13,863 bases of DNA from Candidatus Aminicenantota bacterium (lineage in GTDB: Bacteria > Acidobacteriota > Aminicenantia > S016-38), in NCBI GenBank assembly GCA_027062035.1, contig JAMOUL010000068.1, positions 1 through 13,863 of the forward strand, read 5' to 3'. Numbering within the stretch: the stretch's first letter is position 1; each line of letters begins with the position of its first letter. A program made the position numbers and the translations under genes. Below are positions 1-7,199 of this stretch, one piece after another. Under the pieces are notes generated by a model. The model worked only from the letters and a program-made list of their open reading frames with translations. It ran no database searches and was not told the DNA's origin.

Positions 1-42
1 AAAAATGACTTTTAGAGAGCCTTCTCAACAGGAAGTATAAAT

Positions 43-70
43 GGGTAAAAGAAATTATTTCCTTCTACCC
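43..70 (-). terminator. Stem-loop at the operon end, overlapping the M24 stop codon
   Basis: Read on the minus strand, the arms GGGTAGAAGGAA and TTTCTTTTACCC enclose the loop ATAA. In RNA they form a continuous 12-bp stem in which two of the pairs are G-U wobbles. On the plus strand the same two positions are A-C mismatches, so the hairpin is good only in the minus-strand transcript, which fits termination of the operon ending here. The TAG stop of the M24 peptidase gene lies inside the left arm. The following bases are ATTTATACTT, only a weak U-tract, so termination may be partial or factor-assisted. The remaining bases to the window edge hold no gene I can support. Confidence 0.5.
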
Positions 71-1252
71 TTGCCCTATCACCCAAAGGTCCTTCTGCGG
101 GTGGGAGAGGAATTCGGCGCCATCCCTTCCTATGATGACCATTTCCTCAAGGCTCATTACTCCGTACTCAGGAAGATTTACCCTGGGCTCAAGGGTAAAG
201 ACCATCCCCTCCTCCACCGGGATGTAGGGAAGGCTTCCATAACGCTCCCATGTTGGGGCAAGAAGCGCAGCGCCATCATGGGCATCCCTTCCAACCTGGT
301 GTCCAAGGGCATGGGGATATTCGTCATACCCCTGGGAGACAATGTAATCCCTTGCTATTTTATCTATTTCCCAGCCCTTCTTTCCGGGTTTTAGCTCCTC
401 AGCGGAGATCTGAATAGCAGTTTTTATCGTATCAAAGGCCTTTATTACCTCTGGCGGAGGAGCAGTCTCTCCCTTTCTGAGGAAATACCACATCCTTTGA
501 AGATCAGAGCAATATCCATCGAGCTTTATACCGAAATCAATGTTCAATAATTCTCCCTCCTTAATGGCCTTATCTGTGGGAGAAGCATGGGCACCTACTT
601 CCTGAGGACCGGCAAAAACTGCAGGACAGGATGATGGATCCCAGGCGGGCTCTGCACCAAGCTCTTCCATCCAGCCCACAAATAATTCAGCCACCTCCTT
701 TTCCTTTAAGCCCGGTCTCAGGACCTTCGTTAATCTGTCGAACATCTTTTCTGTTTCTTCTATCGCTCTTTTTATGCGTTCAAGTTCCGAAGGAGTCTTT
801 CTGCTCCTTAAAGCCTGTACTATTTTCTGGGCCGAAGTCAGCCTGTGGATAAACCTGGTTCCCTCAAGGTGTTCCTGAAGAAGCAGGTACATCCCGTGGG
901 TAAGGCCATCGCTTGTGGGATCGTCCAGGGAATAATTCAGGCCTATAGAGGATGGATTTTTCTCATCAAGCACTGAGAGGAGAACTTCCTTCAAACTTCC
1001 CCGGTACGGTATTACCTTTGTGAAAATTCCGGAGCGCTCCACCTCCTGGCGATCAAGCTCCCCCACTATTGCGATTCTATCCCCGTCGGAAAAAACCATA
1101 ATGGCTGACTGCCAGGTAAGGGAACTTCTCAGCAGATATTCAAGGGAAGGATCAGGGTTCACCCTGGTTTCCCTGGCGAAAATGAGCCAGAGGTCCATTC
1201 CCTTTTCCTTCAAAATCTCAACGGCCTGCTCGGCCTTTTCCCTCTCTATCAT
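65..1252 (-). CDS. M24-family metallopeptidase (Xaa-Pro aminopeptidase/dipeptidase type)
   Basis: This is a cytoplasmic metal-dependent peptidase that probably removes N-terminal residues from Xaa-Pro peptides. Residues 1-140 resemble the creatinase-type N-terminal domain. Residues about 155-390 form the pita-bread catalytic domain. All five expected metal ligands are visible: D239 (NIDFG), D250 (YCSDLQ), H318 (LGHQVG), E355 (TLEPRV) and E369 (SLEEMV); H222 in the VGAHASP stretch fits the usual active-site histidine. The length, 395 residues, is normal and there is no signal peptide. The ATG overlaps the stop of the upstream OPT transporter gene by 4 nt (ATGA), and an AAGGAG site lies 9 nt upstream inside that gene. 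Co-transcription with a peptide transporter suggests it digests imported peptides. Exact substrate (aminopeptidase P or prolidase) cannot be decided from sequence. Confidence 0.93.
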   Translation of the reverse strand: MIEREKAEQAVEILKEKGMDLWLIFARETRVNPDPSLEYLLRSSLTWQSAIMVFSDGDRIAIVGELDRQEVERSGIFTKVIPYRGSLKEVLLSVLDEKNPSSIGLNYSLDDPTSDGLTHGMYLLLQEHLEGTRFIHRLTSAQKIVQALRSRKTPSELERIKRAIEETEKMFDRLTKVLRPGLKEKEVAELFVGWMEELGAEPAWDPSSCPAVFAGPQEVGAHASPTDKAIKEGELLNIDFGIKLDGYCSDLQRMWYFLRKGETAPPPEVIKAFDTIKTAIQISAEELKPGKKGWEIDKIARDYIVSQGYDEYPHALGHQVGRDAHDGAALLAPTWERYGSLPYIPVEEGMVFTLEPRVNLPEYGVMSLEEMVIIGRDGAEFLSHPQKDLWVIGQG

Positions 1253-3276
1253 TCTTTAACTCTCCTTGCATAGATATAGAAGAAGGTGAGGAGAAGGAGA
1301 AAGGCCACAAGACTTATAATTTCCCCCTGGTTGTTAAGCCATGTCTCTGCAAATTTTCCTGCTGCAGAAAGGGGTTCTCCCGCCTTCAATGCGAGCTTTC
1401 TTCCAATCCAGGAAGAAAAGTCTATACTGGAGGAAACGTTAAGGAATTTCAGAAAGGCACCCACAACACCCATAAGAGCTCCTCCTGCGATGAATCCCGA
1501 GGCAATAAGGGTTCCTCTATCCTTCCTTTTCTTTGCAAGTTCTCCCTTTCCCTTCCCAACAAGATATGAAATAAAGCCGCCTACCAGAAGGGGAAGGTTT
1601 AATTCCAGTGGTAAATACATTCCCAGGGCAAAGGCAAGTGTTGGGACCTTTGACATCTCAACAAGAAGCGCCACCACCGCACCTATTCCATAAAGGAGCC
1701 AGGGGACAGGCTGCTTGCTCATCATCGAGGATATAAGAGCTGCCATAAGGTTAGCCTGAGGAGCCTGCAGTTCCCTGGAAGTAAATCCATAGGACTGGTT
1801 CAGAATCATTATCACTATTCCAATAAGAATGGAAGCTATTGCGAGGCCCAGGAACTTGTATCTCTCCTGATTTCTGGGGGTTGCCCCTGTCCAGTATCCT
1901 ATCTTCAAATCAGTTATAAACCCTCCTGCCACCGACAGCGCTGTACAGACAACACTACCTATCAGCAAAGCAATTATCATACCCCGTCCCCCTGAAAGTC
2001 CGGCGTAGACGAGTATAAGTGAAGAAATAATAAGGGTTACCAGTGTCATCCCTGAAACAGGGTTGGTACCAACTATGGCGATTGCCGTTGCTGCCACGGT
2101 GGTAAACAGGAAGGCCAGAAGGAATGCGATCGCCACTCCTATGGTGGCTATTTTGGCATTGGAAAGATAGGCAAAGAAGAACCACATGGCTACAAGCACT
2201 GCCACTATTCCAAAGATTATGGTGCTCATCTTTATATCTGTATCGTACCTGGGCCTTTTATCGCCCTCCTCATGTTTTCTGAATATCTCCTTGAATCCCA
2301 GGGAAAAGGATTTATACATTATGGGAAGACTCTTCAGAATACCCAGAAAGCCCGCTGTTGCAATGGCGCCTATCCCTATTTTCTGAACATAGGTTTTGAA
2401 AAGCATTACCTCGTTCATGGAGGAAATAGGAACGGTCCCCGGGAAAATGGGGGTGGCTACATGCTGTCCCACCATCCAGACAAGGGGGATCATGACGAAG
2501 GTGGAAAGAAGACTTCCTGCAACAATTACCGCGGAATATCTCAAGCCTACGATATATCCAAGACCAACCAGGGAGGCTACAGCATCTATCTTTAGAACCA
2601 TCCTTGCCTTCTCATTGAGATTCTTCATAAAGGGAATCCACTGAAAATCGAGGAATTCGTCCCATAATTTCACCGTACCTGCAAGGAAATCGTATATTCC
2701 CCCGATCAGCATACTCCATACAAGGACAAGGGCACCGGAGCCTCCGGTTTCTCCTGCCACAAGAATTTCAGTGGTTGCAGTGGCCTCTGGAAAGGGAAGT
2801 TTCCCGTGCATTTCCGCCACAAAATACCTCCTCAGCGGAACAAGGAAAAACACACCCAGAGCTCCGCCCAGGAATGCGGAGATGGCTATAGCCAGAATAA
2901 GAAACAGGGGGGAAGGAAACTGATGTTGAAGGTTTAAAATAAAAATGGCGGGCGTTGTAAAAATAGCTCCAGCCACCACAACACCAGAGGCTGCACCTAT
3001 GGATTGAATAATAACGTTCTCCAGCAGGGTGGACTTCCTCCTGTAGATAGCGGACAAACCAACAGCCAGAATGGCTATTGGTATTGCAGCCTCAAATACC
3101 TGTCCCACCTTTAAGCCAAGATATCCTGCAGCAAAGGTGAATAGTGCTGCCATAATGGCACCCCATACTACGGAGCGCACTGTAACTTCTGGAACATCGT
3201 CTCCCGGGACAACCGGGATATACTTTTCACCCTCCTTTAAAGGAGTATAGGCATTTTCCGGTAATCCTTTTTCCAT
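1249..3276 (-). CDS. OPT-family oligopeptide transporter
   Basis: This is an inner-membrane protein with roughly 14-16 hydrophobic segments across about 675 residues, the usual size for prokaryotic OPT carriers, which take up small peptides or metal chelates by cation symport. Family-like stretches include the Asn/Gln/Gly-rich membrane segment at residues about 87-113 (contains IIQSIGAASG and IFTTPAIFIL) and the loop motif LPFPEATATTEIL near residues 160-172. The N-terminal 30 residues are hydrophilic and Pro-rich. Two ATGs lie 6 nt apart. The AGGGAG site abuts the first (3282), which overlaps the chaperone gene stop by 4 nt, but sits 6 nt before the second (3276), so I chose the second. The 3' end overlaps the M24 peptidase gene by 4 nt. 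Peptides are the likeliest substrate given that neighbour, but siderophore-like chelates cannot be excluded. Confidence 0.9.
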   Translation of the reverse strand: MEKGLPENAYTPLKEGEKYIPVVPGDDVPEVTVRSVVWGAIMAALFTFAAGYLGLKVGQVFEAAIPIAILAVGLSAIYRRKSTLLENVIIQSIGAASGVVVAGAIFTTPAIFILNLQHQFPSPLFLILAIAISAFLGGALGVFFLVPLRRYFVAEMHGKLPFPEATATTEILVAGETGGSGALVLVWSMLIGGIYDFLAGTVKLWDEFLDFQWIPFMKNLNEKARMVLKIDAVASLVGLGYIVGLRYSAVIVAGSLLSTFVMIPLVWMVGQHVATPIFPGTVPISSMNEVMLFKTYVQKIGIGAIATAGFLGILKSLPIMYKSFSLGFKEIFRKHEEGDKRPRYDTDIKMSTIIFGIVAVLVAMWFFFAYLSNAKIATIGVAIAFLLAFLFTTVAATAIAIVGTNPVSGMTLVTLIISSLILVYAGLSGGRGMIIALLIGSVVCTALSVAGGFITDLKIGYWTGATPRNQERYKFLGLAIASILIGIVIMILNQSYGFTSRELQAPQANLMAALISSMMSKQPVPWLLYGIGAVVALLVEMSKVPTLAFALGMYLPLELNLPLLVGGFISYLVGKGKGELAKKRKDRGTLIASGFIAGGALMGVVGAFLKFLNVSSSIDFSSWIGRKLALKAGEPLSAAGKFAETWLNNQGEIISLVAFLLLLTFFYIYARRVKE

Positions 3277-3278
3277 TT

Positions 3279-5135
3279 TCATCTCCCTATAATTTCTTTC
3301 TTTGCCTTTTCAAAGGCCTTCTGGTTAAATCTTATTTTTATCTGGGAGCTCTCCTTCACAAGGAAAGCCTTGTAGAAATCGTCCTTTTCCCTCTGAAGCA
3401 TCTGTTTCTTGAATCTGGGAAGTTCCTGCTGCATTCTGGCTTCATCCAGGTCCCTGCTCAGGATCCTGAAGACAAAGGCTCCTTTCTTAAGGGCAAAAAC
3501 CCTGGACCATTTGTTTAAAGGTGCATCCAGCATGGACCTGTAGGCTTCATAGTCAAGATCCACTCCTTCTATAGGCTGGCGATAGGTCAGTGTTTCAGTT
3601 TTGTGTATTATCACCGGAAGAAACTTTCCTGTTTTAATGGCAGAAGCCAGAATCTCCTGGGCCTTTTTCCTTGCCCTTTCTCTCTTCAACTCATCCTTTA
3701 CCTTTTCTGCAAATTCATTATATGTCCCCTGTCTCTGGGGCTGTATTTCATCCAGCTGAGCAACAAAATATCCTGTGTAACTCCTTACAGGAGGTGTCAG
3801 TTTCCCCTTTTCCAGCTCAAAAAGCTTTGTAGAAACCGTTCCGGTGGGATCACCCTCTACCGGTTCTCCCTTCTCTACAAACCTGGTGGTTTTAATTTCG
3901 TATCCAAATTTTTTGGCAGCCTCTTTAAGCCCCTTCTTCTTCGCCTCCTTATATAGCTTTTCTGCAAGGGAAGAAGCGAGCTCATAAGCTTTATCCATTT
4001 TGAGCTTTCTTTCAATAGAGCTTCTGACTTCGTCCAGGCTTTTTACGCCGCCAGGCACTTTGCTTTCTAATTTTATTATTTCAAACCCGTTTTTAGTCTT
4101 CAAAGCAGGGGAAATATCTCCTGGATTTGCTCGAAGAAGCCAGCCCTTTTCTTCCTGTTGTAAGAACATGGGAGGAATGTCCTTCCAGTACCCACCATTC
4201 TTTGCCCTTGGCCCCTTTGATATTTCCTTCGCCACAGCAGAAAAATCCTTTCCTTTCTTGAGTTCTTCCAGGGCCTTTTTGAGGTCCCCTTCTGTTTTAA
4301 CCAGGATCTTGTAAAAGTTGTACTTTTCAGGATAGGAAAAGAGGTCTTTATTGTCATCGTAATATGCCTTTATCTCCTTTGGAGTTACTATAACCCTGTC
4401 CTGAAGCTTAAAGGCAGAGATCATGACGAATTTTCCCTTTCTCTTCTCAGGAACAGTGTATCTTGCTCTGTTTTTTTGAAAGAACTTCTTTGCTTCCTCC
4501 TCTGTGGGAGGTTCAACATCAACATCCTCATAGGGATAATAGGCATATTCGATGGTGAACTTCTCGTTGTTTATTCTGTAGGCCCTTTTCACTTCCTCAT
4601 CGTTAACCCGAACTGAAGCGGTGATAACTTTTTTAAGCTTGCTTTCCAGGAGAAATTCCCTCATCTTCTGCTCGAATCTGGGTACAGCCATTCTGTAAAA
4701 GGTTATAACCCTGCGTTGATATTCCTGGGGCCCTACAAAAACGCCATTTTTCTGGAACACCGGCATGTTTTCTATATATTCAGCCAGTTCCTCGTCGGTG
4801 ACCTGTATGTTAAATTTTTCAGCTATTTTTCTTATTACAACAGAATATTCCATGCTCTGAAGGACCCTTTCCGGAAGACCGATTCTCTCTATAAGGCCCT
4901 TCGTGATCGGCTTATCTCCCAGCTGTTCCCTTATCATATCCAGTTGCTGATAATATTCCTTCTCAAAGGAGGCAACATCTATGGTTACATCGTCTATCTT
5001 CATTATGGTATTCTGAACTCCACCTGAAATCTTTCCCGATCCCCATGCAACAAAAACAAATAAAATAAATACTGCAATTACTCCCCACAAAATTACATTT
5101 TTCATAATCTTGCTTTTTCTGAATTTCCTCAGCAT
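3279..5135 (-). CDS. PpiD/SurA-like membrane-anchored peptidyl-prolyl isomerase-type chaperone
   Basis: This is probably an inner-membrane-anchored periplasmic folding helper, matching E. coli PpiD in design and almost in length (618 residues). A basic N-terminus is followed by one membrane helix (about 13-31). A SurA-N-type helical region spans about 43-190. A parvulin-like domain spans about 268-358 with KILVK, a GKDFSAVAKEIS helix, NGGYW, PGDISPALKTKNGFEII. A charged helical C-terminal region follows. The two histidines usual in active parvulins appear replaced (YKILV lacks the His before ILV; GFEII has Glu), so the domain is probably a chaperone rather than an active isomerase, as known for E. 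coli PpiD. Start: AAGGAGG lies 6 nt upstream. The gene begins 3 nt after the propeller gene stop, and its own stop is next to the OPT start. Confidence 0.85.
   Translation of the reverse strand: MLRKFRKSKIMKNVILWGVIAVFILFVFVAWGSGKISGGVQNTIMKIDDVTIDVASFEKEYYQQLDMIREQLGDKPITKGLIERIGLPERVLQSMEYSVVIRKIAEKFNIQVTDEELAEYIENMPVFQKNGVFVGPQEYQRRVITFYRMAVPRFEQKMREFLLESKLKKVITASVRVNDEEVKRAYRINNEKFTIEYAYYPYEDVDVEPPTEEEAKKFFQKNRARYTVPEKRKGKFVMISAFKLQDRVIVTPKEIKAYYDDNKDLFSYPEKYNFYKILVKTEGDLKKALEELKKGKDFSAVAKEISKGPRAKNGGYWKDIPPMFLQQEEKGWLLRANPGDISPALKTKNGFEIIKLESKVPGGVKSLDEVRSSIERKLKMDKAYELASSLAEKLYKEAKKKGLKEAAKKFGYEIKTTRFVEKGEPVEGDPTGTVSTKLFELEKGKLTPPVRSYTGYFVAQLDEIQPQRQGTYNEFAEKVKDELKRERARKKAQEILASAIKTGKFLPVIIHKTETLTYRQPIEGVDLDYEAYRSMLDAPLNKWSRVFALKKGAFVFRILSRDLDEARMQQELPRFKKQMLQREKDDFYKAFLVKESSQIKIRFNQKAFEKAKKEIIGR
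3283..3288 (-). promoter_or_regulatory. Ribosome binding site that favours the second ATG of the OPT gene
   Basis: AGGGAG on the minus strand directly touches the ATG at 3282 but is 6 nt from the ATG at 3276. Normal Shine-Dalgarno spacing favours 3276. The site lies in the last codons of the upstream chaperone gene. Confidence 0.6.
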
Positions 5136-5138
5136 CTT

Positions 5139-7199
5139 CTACCTCCTTAACGGTAATGTTTTAACGTTCCCGTGACGGTCAATGGCCCTCAGGGCAAATA
5201 TGCCCCTACCGCTTAGTCTGAACTCTTCCTGTTTACCATCACATATTCCATCCTCAGGGGAAAGAAGAACCCAGTTCTTTCCGTCCCGGGAATAACGAAG
5301 TTCCTTTACCCCGCTGCCGGTGTCCTCAACCTTTATTATATATGTACCTCCTTCTCGTGAAACACTTATGACAGGAGGCGTATTGTCTATTATAAAGGTA
5401 CGGGAAAACCTTTCTGCCTTCAGTGCATTCCTTTCGGTATTCGAAGGAAGGTCCGAAGCTACAATCCTTATACGATACTTTCCGTCCGGGAAAAACGTTG
5501 TATCAAACACATAGTAATTATCATCCCAGTCGTTTTCCAGCTTTATCAATTTCCCCTTCCCCACCTCAAGGTATATGGAGTAAACAAGGGTATCCCCATC
5601 GGGGTCCATAGCATCCCATTTTATAGTTCTGTATCCCTTCTTTATCACCCTTTTTCCTGTAACTGAAAGTAATTTGGAGACCTTTTTCTTGCCATCCTCA
5701 ATGGAAGAAGGAAGCCCCTTGATTGTTTCTCTGGAATAGGTTTTGAAAACCACATTTGGAGGAAAAATCTTTATACTGTCGATCTGAGGCTCACGATTGT
5801 ATTTAAGATAAGCAATCTTTATGCTGGAAAATCTCCCCTTTGGTGTGAATTTTACCCTGTACTGAAGATACCGTGAAGGCGGGGAGAGAATCTTTCCTTC
5901 GGAACGAACAGAGGGTGTCCAATCTTCCCATGTAGAATCTGGATCAGGGGAATTACCACTTCTTGTCTGCACCTCCACACCCTCACCTTCAAAATAAATT
6001 TCCCCCCATTTTGCCTGTCCTCCTGCATCAAGAACGTCAGAGACATAAATACCGGCGTCCTCCTTCACCTTTTCCACTTTATATATGGCGGAAGGAACGG
6101 ATGTGGAAAAATATATGTTTTCGGATGAGATTATGGCCCTGATTTCTTTACCCTCCGCTTCTTCAAATAAATCGGCCTTTCCCTTATCCACAAGCTTAAA
6201 AATCCTCGCCTTTTTCCCTCCTGTAGCGGCGTAAAGATTACCATTATGAACAATAAGTCCTGAAACATATTCTTCAGGATTCCTCCAGAATTCTCGAACC
6301 ATCCTGGAAACGGGGTCTATTTCAAAAACAGCGCTTTTCCTCTTCTTTTTAGAAACCGCTGCGGTCTTTGAAGTGCTCGAAATTGCAGAAGAAGACCCGG
6401 CAACAACCACCACATCAAAGGAAGAAGCAACCGATGCAATGGGATCTGCCCCTGTTTTTACGTTTCCCTTCTCTACCGATCTTTTTCCCTGGGTCGCTGC
6501 ATATATTTTTCCCTTCCAGAAGGCAATGGAATTAACCTCCCTATAGGGGGATTCCCATATAAGCCGGGGATTTTTCTTTACAAGCTCATATACCCTGCCC
6601 TTATCAGAGGTGGCTATATAAAATTTACCGTTCTCGTAAATAAAATCGAGAATCTGGCTATCAGGGAGTTCCACCACTTTCTCACCCGAGCCCTTCAAAT
6701 CCACCCTGTAAAGAACCGAAGGCTTCCCCGTTGCAACGTACAGGTAGCCATTTACGTACTTGATTTTCCATATAAATCTCTCATCCGGATCAAAGAACTC
6801 CTCAACCTTTCCCTTCCTGTACCTGTATACCTTTCCCCTGGGGGAAGTGGCAAAGAAAATTTCTCCCCTGGGACCAACAGCAACGGAAAAGATATCGAGC
6901 TCCGGACTATCATATATGAGTTTAACTTTCCCCTCTGGAAGCAGTACAAAGAGCTTTCCCTCGTGTCCTGTGCCCACAAAAATTCCTTCCTTTGTCCTTG
7001 CAAGGGACAGAATGTAGCTTTCCCTAACCTCAGGCAACCTGGTCAACTTCATGGAAGGGGAAAGAACCCCCTGCCAGCTTAAAGAAACACCCTTCAAGCT
7101 TCCCCTGAGAAAATCATTTACCCCTTCCCTCTCCCAAATTCTGGGAGAAGACGCCAGGATAAAGAAAAGACTCAATAAAAAAACAAATATTTTCTTCAT
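5139..7199 (-). CDS. Secreted seven-bladed beta-propeller protein with C-terminal Ig-like region
   Basis: Function unknown; an exported protein of 686 residues. Residues 1-16 look like a signal peptide (MKKIFVFLLSLFFILASS). Seven repeats of the form hhYxAT..G.hYxh start near residues 72, 113, 152, 192, 231, 321 and 361. The spacing is about 40 residues, except that the fifth carries a roughly 50-residue Ser/Ala/Val/Lys-rich insertion (about 239-288). Residues about 386-470 form a beta-rich segment (VEVQTRSGNSPDPDSTW, PPSRYLQYRV). Residues about 475-605 resemble an Ig/fibronectin-like domain (WDAMDPDGDTLVYSIY), and 605-686 a second one (IDNTPPVISV). I chose the ATG at 7199 rather than one 17 codons upstream because it directly precedes the signal peptide, has GGAG 6 nt upstream, and overlaps the S55 gene stop by 4 nt. 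It may be a scaffold or ligand-binding partner of the neighbouring S55 protein; no catalytic motif is visible. Confidence 0.8.
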   Translation of the reverse strand: MKKIFVFLLSLFFILASSPRIWEREGVNDFLRGSLKGVSLSWQGVLSPSMKLTRLPEVRESYILSLARTKEGIFVGTGHEGKLFVLLPEGKVKLIYDSPELDIFSVAVGPRGEIFFATSPRGKVYRYRKGKVEEFFDPDERFIWKIKYVNGYLYVATGKPSVLYRVDLKGSGEKVVELPDSQILDFIYENGKFYIATSDKGRVYELVKKNPRLIWESPYREVNSIAFWKGKIYAATQGKRSVEKGNVKTGADPIASVASSFDVVVVAGSSSAISSTSKTAAVSKKKRKSAVFEIDPVSRMVREFWRNPEEYVSGLIVHNGNLYAATGGKKARIFKLVDKGKADLFEEAEGKEIRAIISSENIYFSTSVPSAIYKVEKVKEDAGIYVSDVLDAGGQAKWGEIYFEGEGVEVQTRSGNSPDPDSTWEDWTPSVRSEGKILSPPSRYLQYRVKFTPKGRFSSIKIAYLKYNREPQIDSIKIFPPNVVFKTYSRETIKGLPSSIEDGKKKVSKLLSVTGKRVIKKGYRTIKWDAMDPDGDTLVYSIYLEVGKGKLIKLENDWDDNYYVFDTTFFPDGKYRIRIVASDLPSNTERNALKAERFSRTFIIDNTPPVISVSREGGTYIIKVEDTGSGVKELRYSRDGKNWVLLSPEDGICDGKQEEFRLSGRGIFALRAIDRHGNVKTLPLRR
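5142..5148 (-). promoter_or_regulatory. Strong ribosome binding site of the PpiD-like gene, inside the preceding gene
   Basis: AAGGAGG lies 6 nt before the ATG at 5135. Its bases also encode the last two arginines (AGG AGG) of the propeller protein, immediately before that gene's TAG. Termination of one gene and initiation of the next are therefore physically linked. Confidence 0.8.

Noticed and set aside
1..40. Possible tail of a plus-strand gene (frame open from the left edge to TAA at 38-40, ending SQQEV).
   Set aside because: Only about a dozen codons are visible, with nothing to test; an open frame this short is expected by chance.
41..394. Plus-strand ORF with a GGAAG-like site before its ATG, opposite the M24 gene.
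   Set aside because: It lies antisense to well-conserved M24 metal-binding motifs, and its protein has no recognisable domain; the ribosome-like site is part of the terminator region.
6336..6485. Plus-strand open frame across the propeller insertion.
   Set aside because: It mirrors the low-complexity Ser/Ala/Val coding on the other strand and has no start site or domain.
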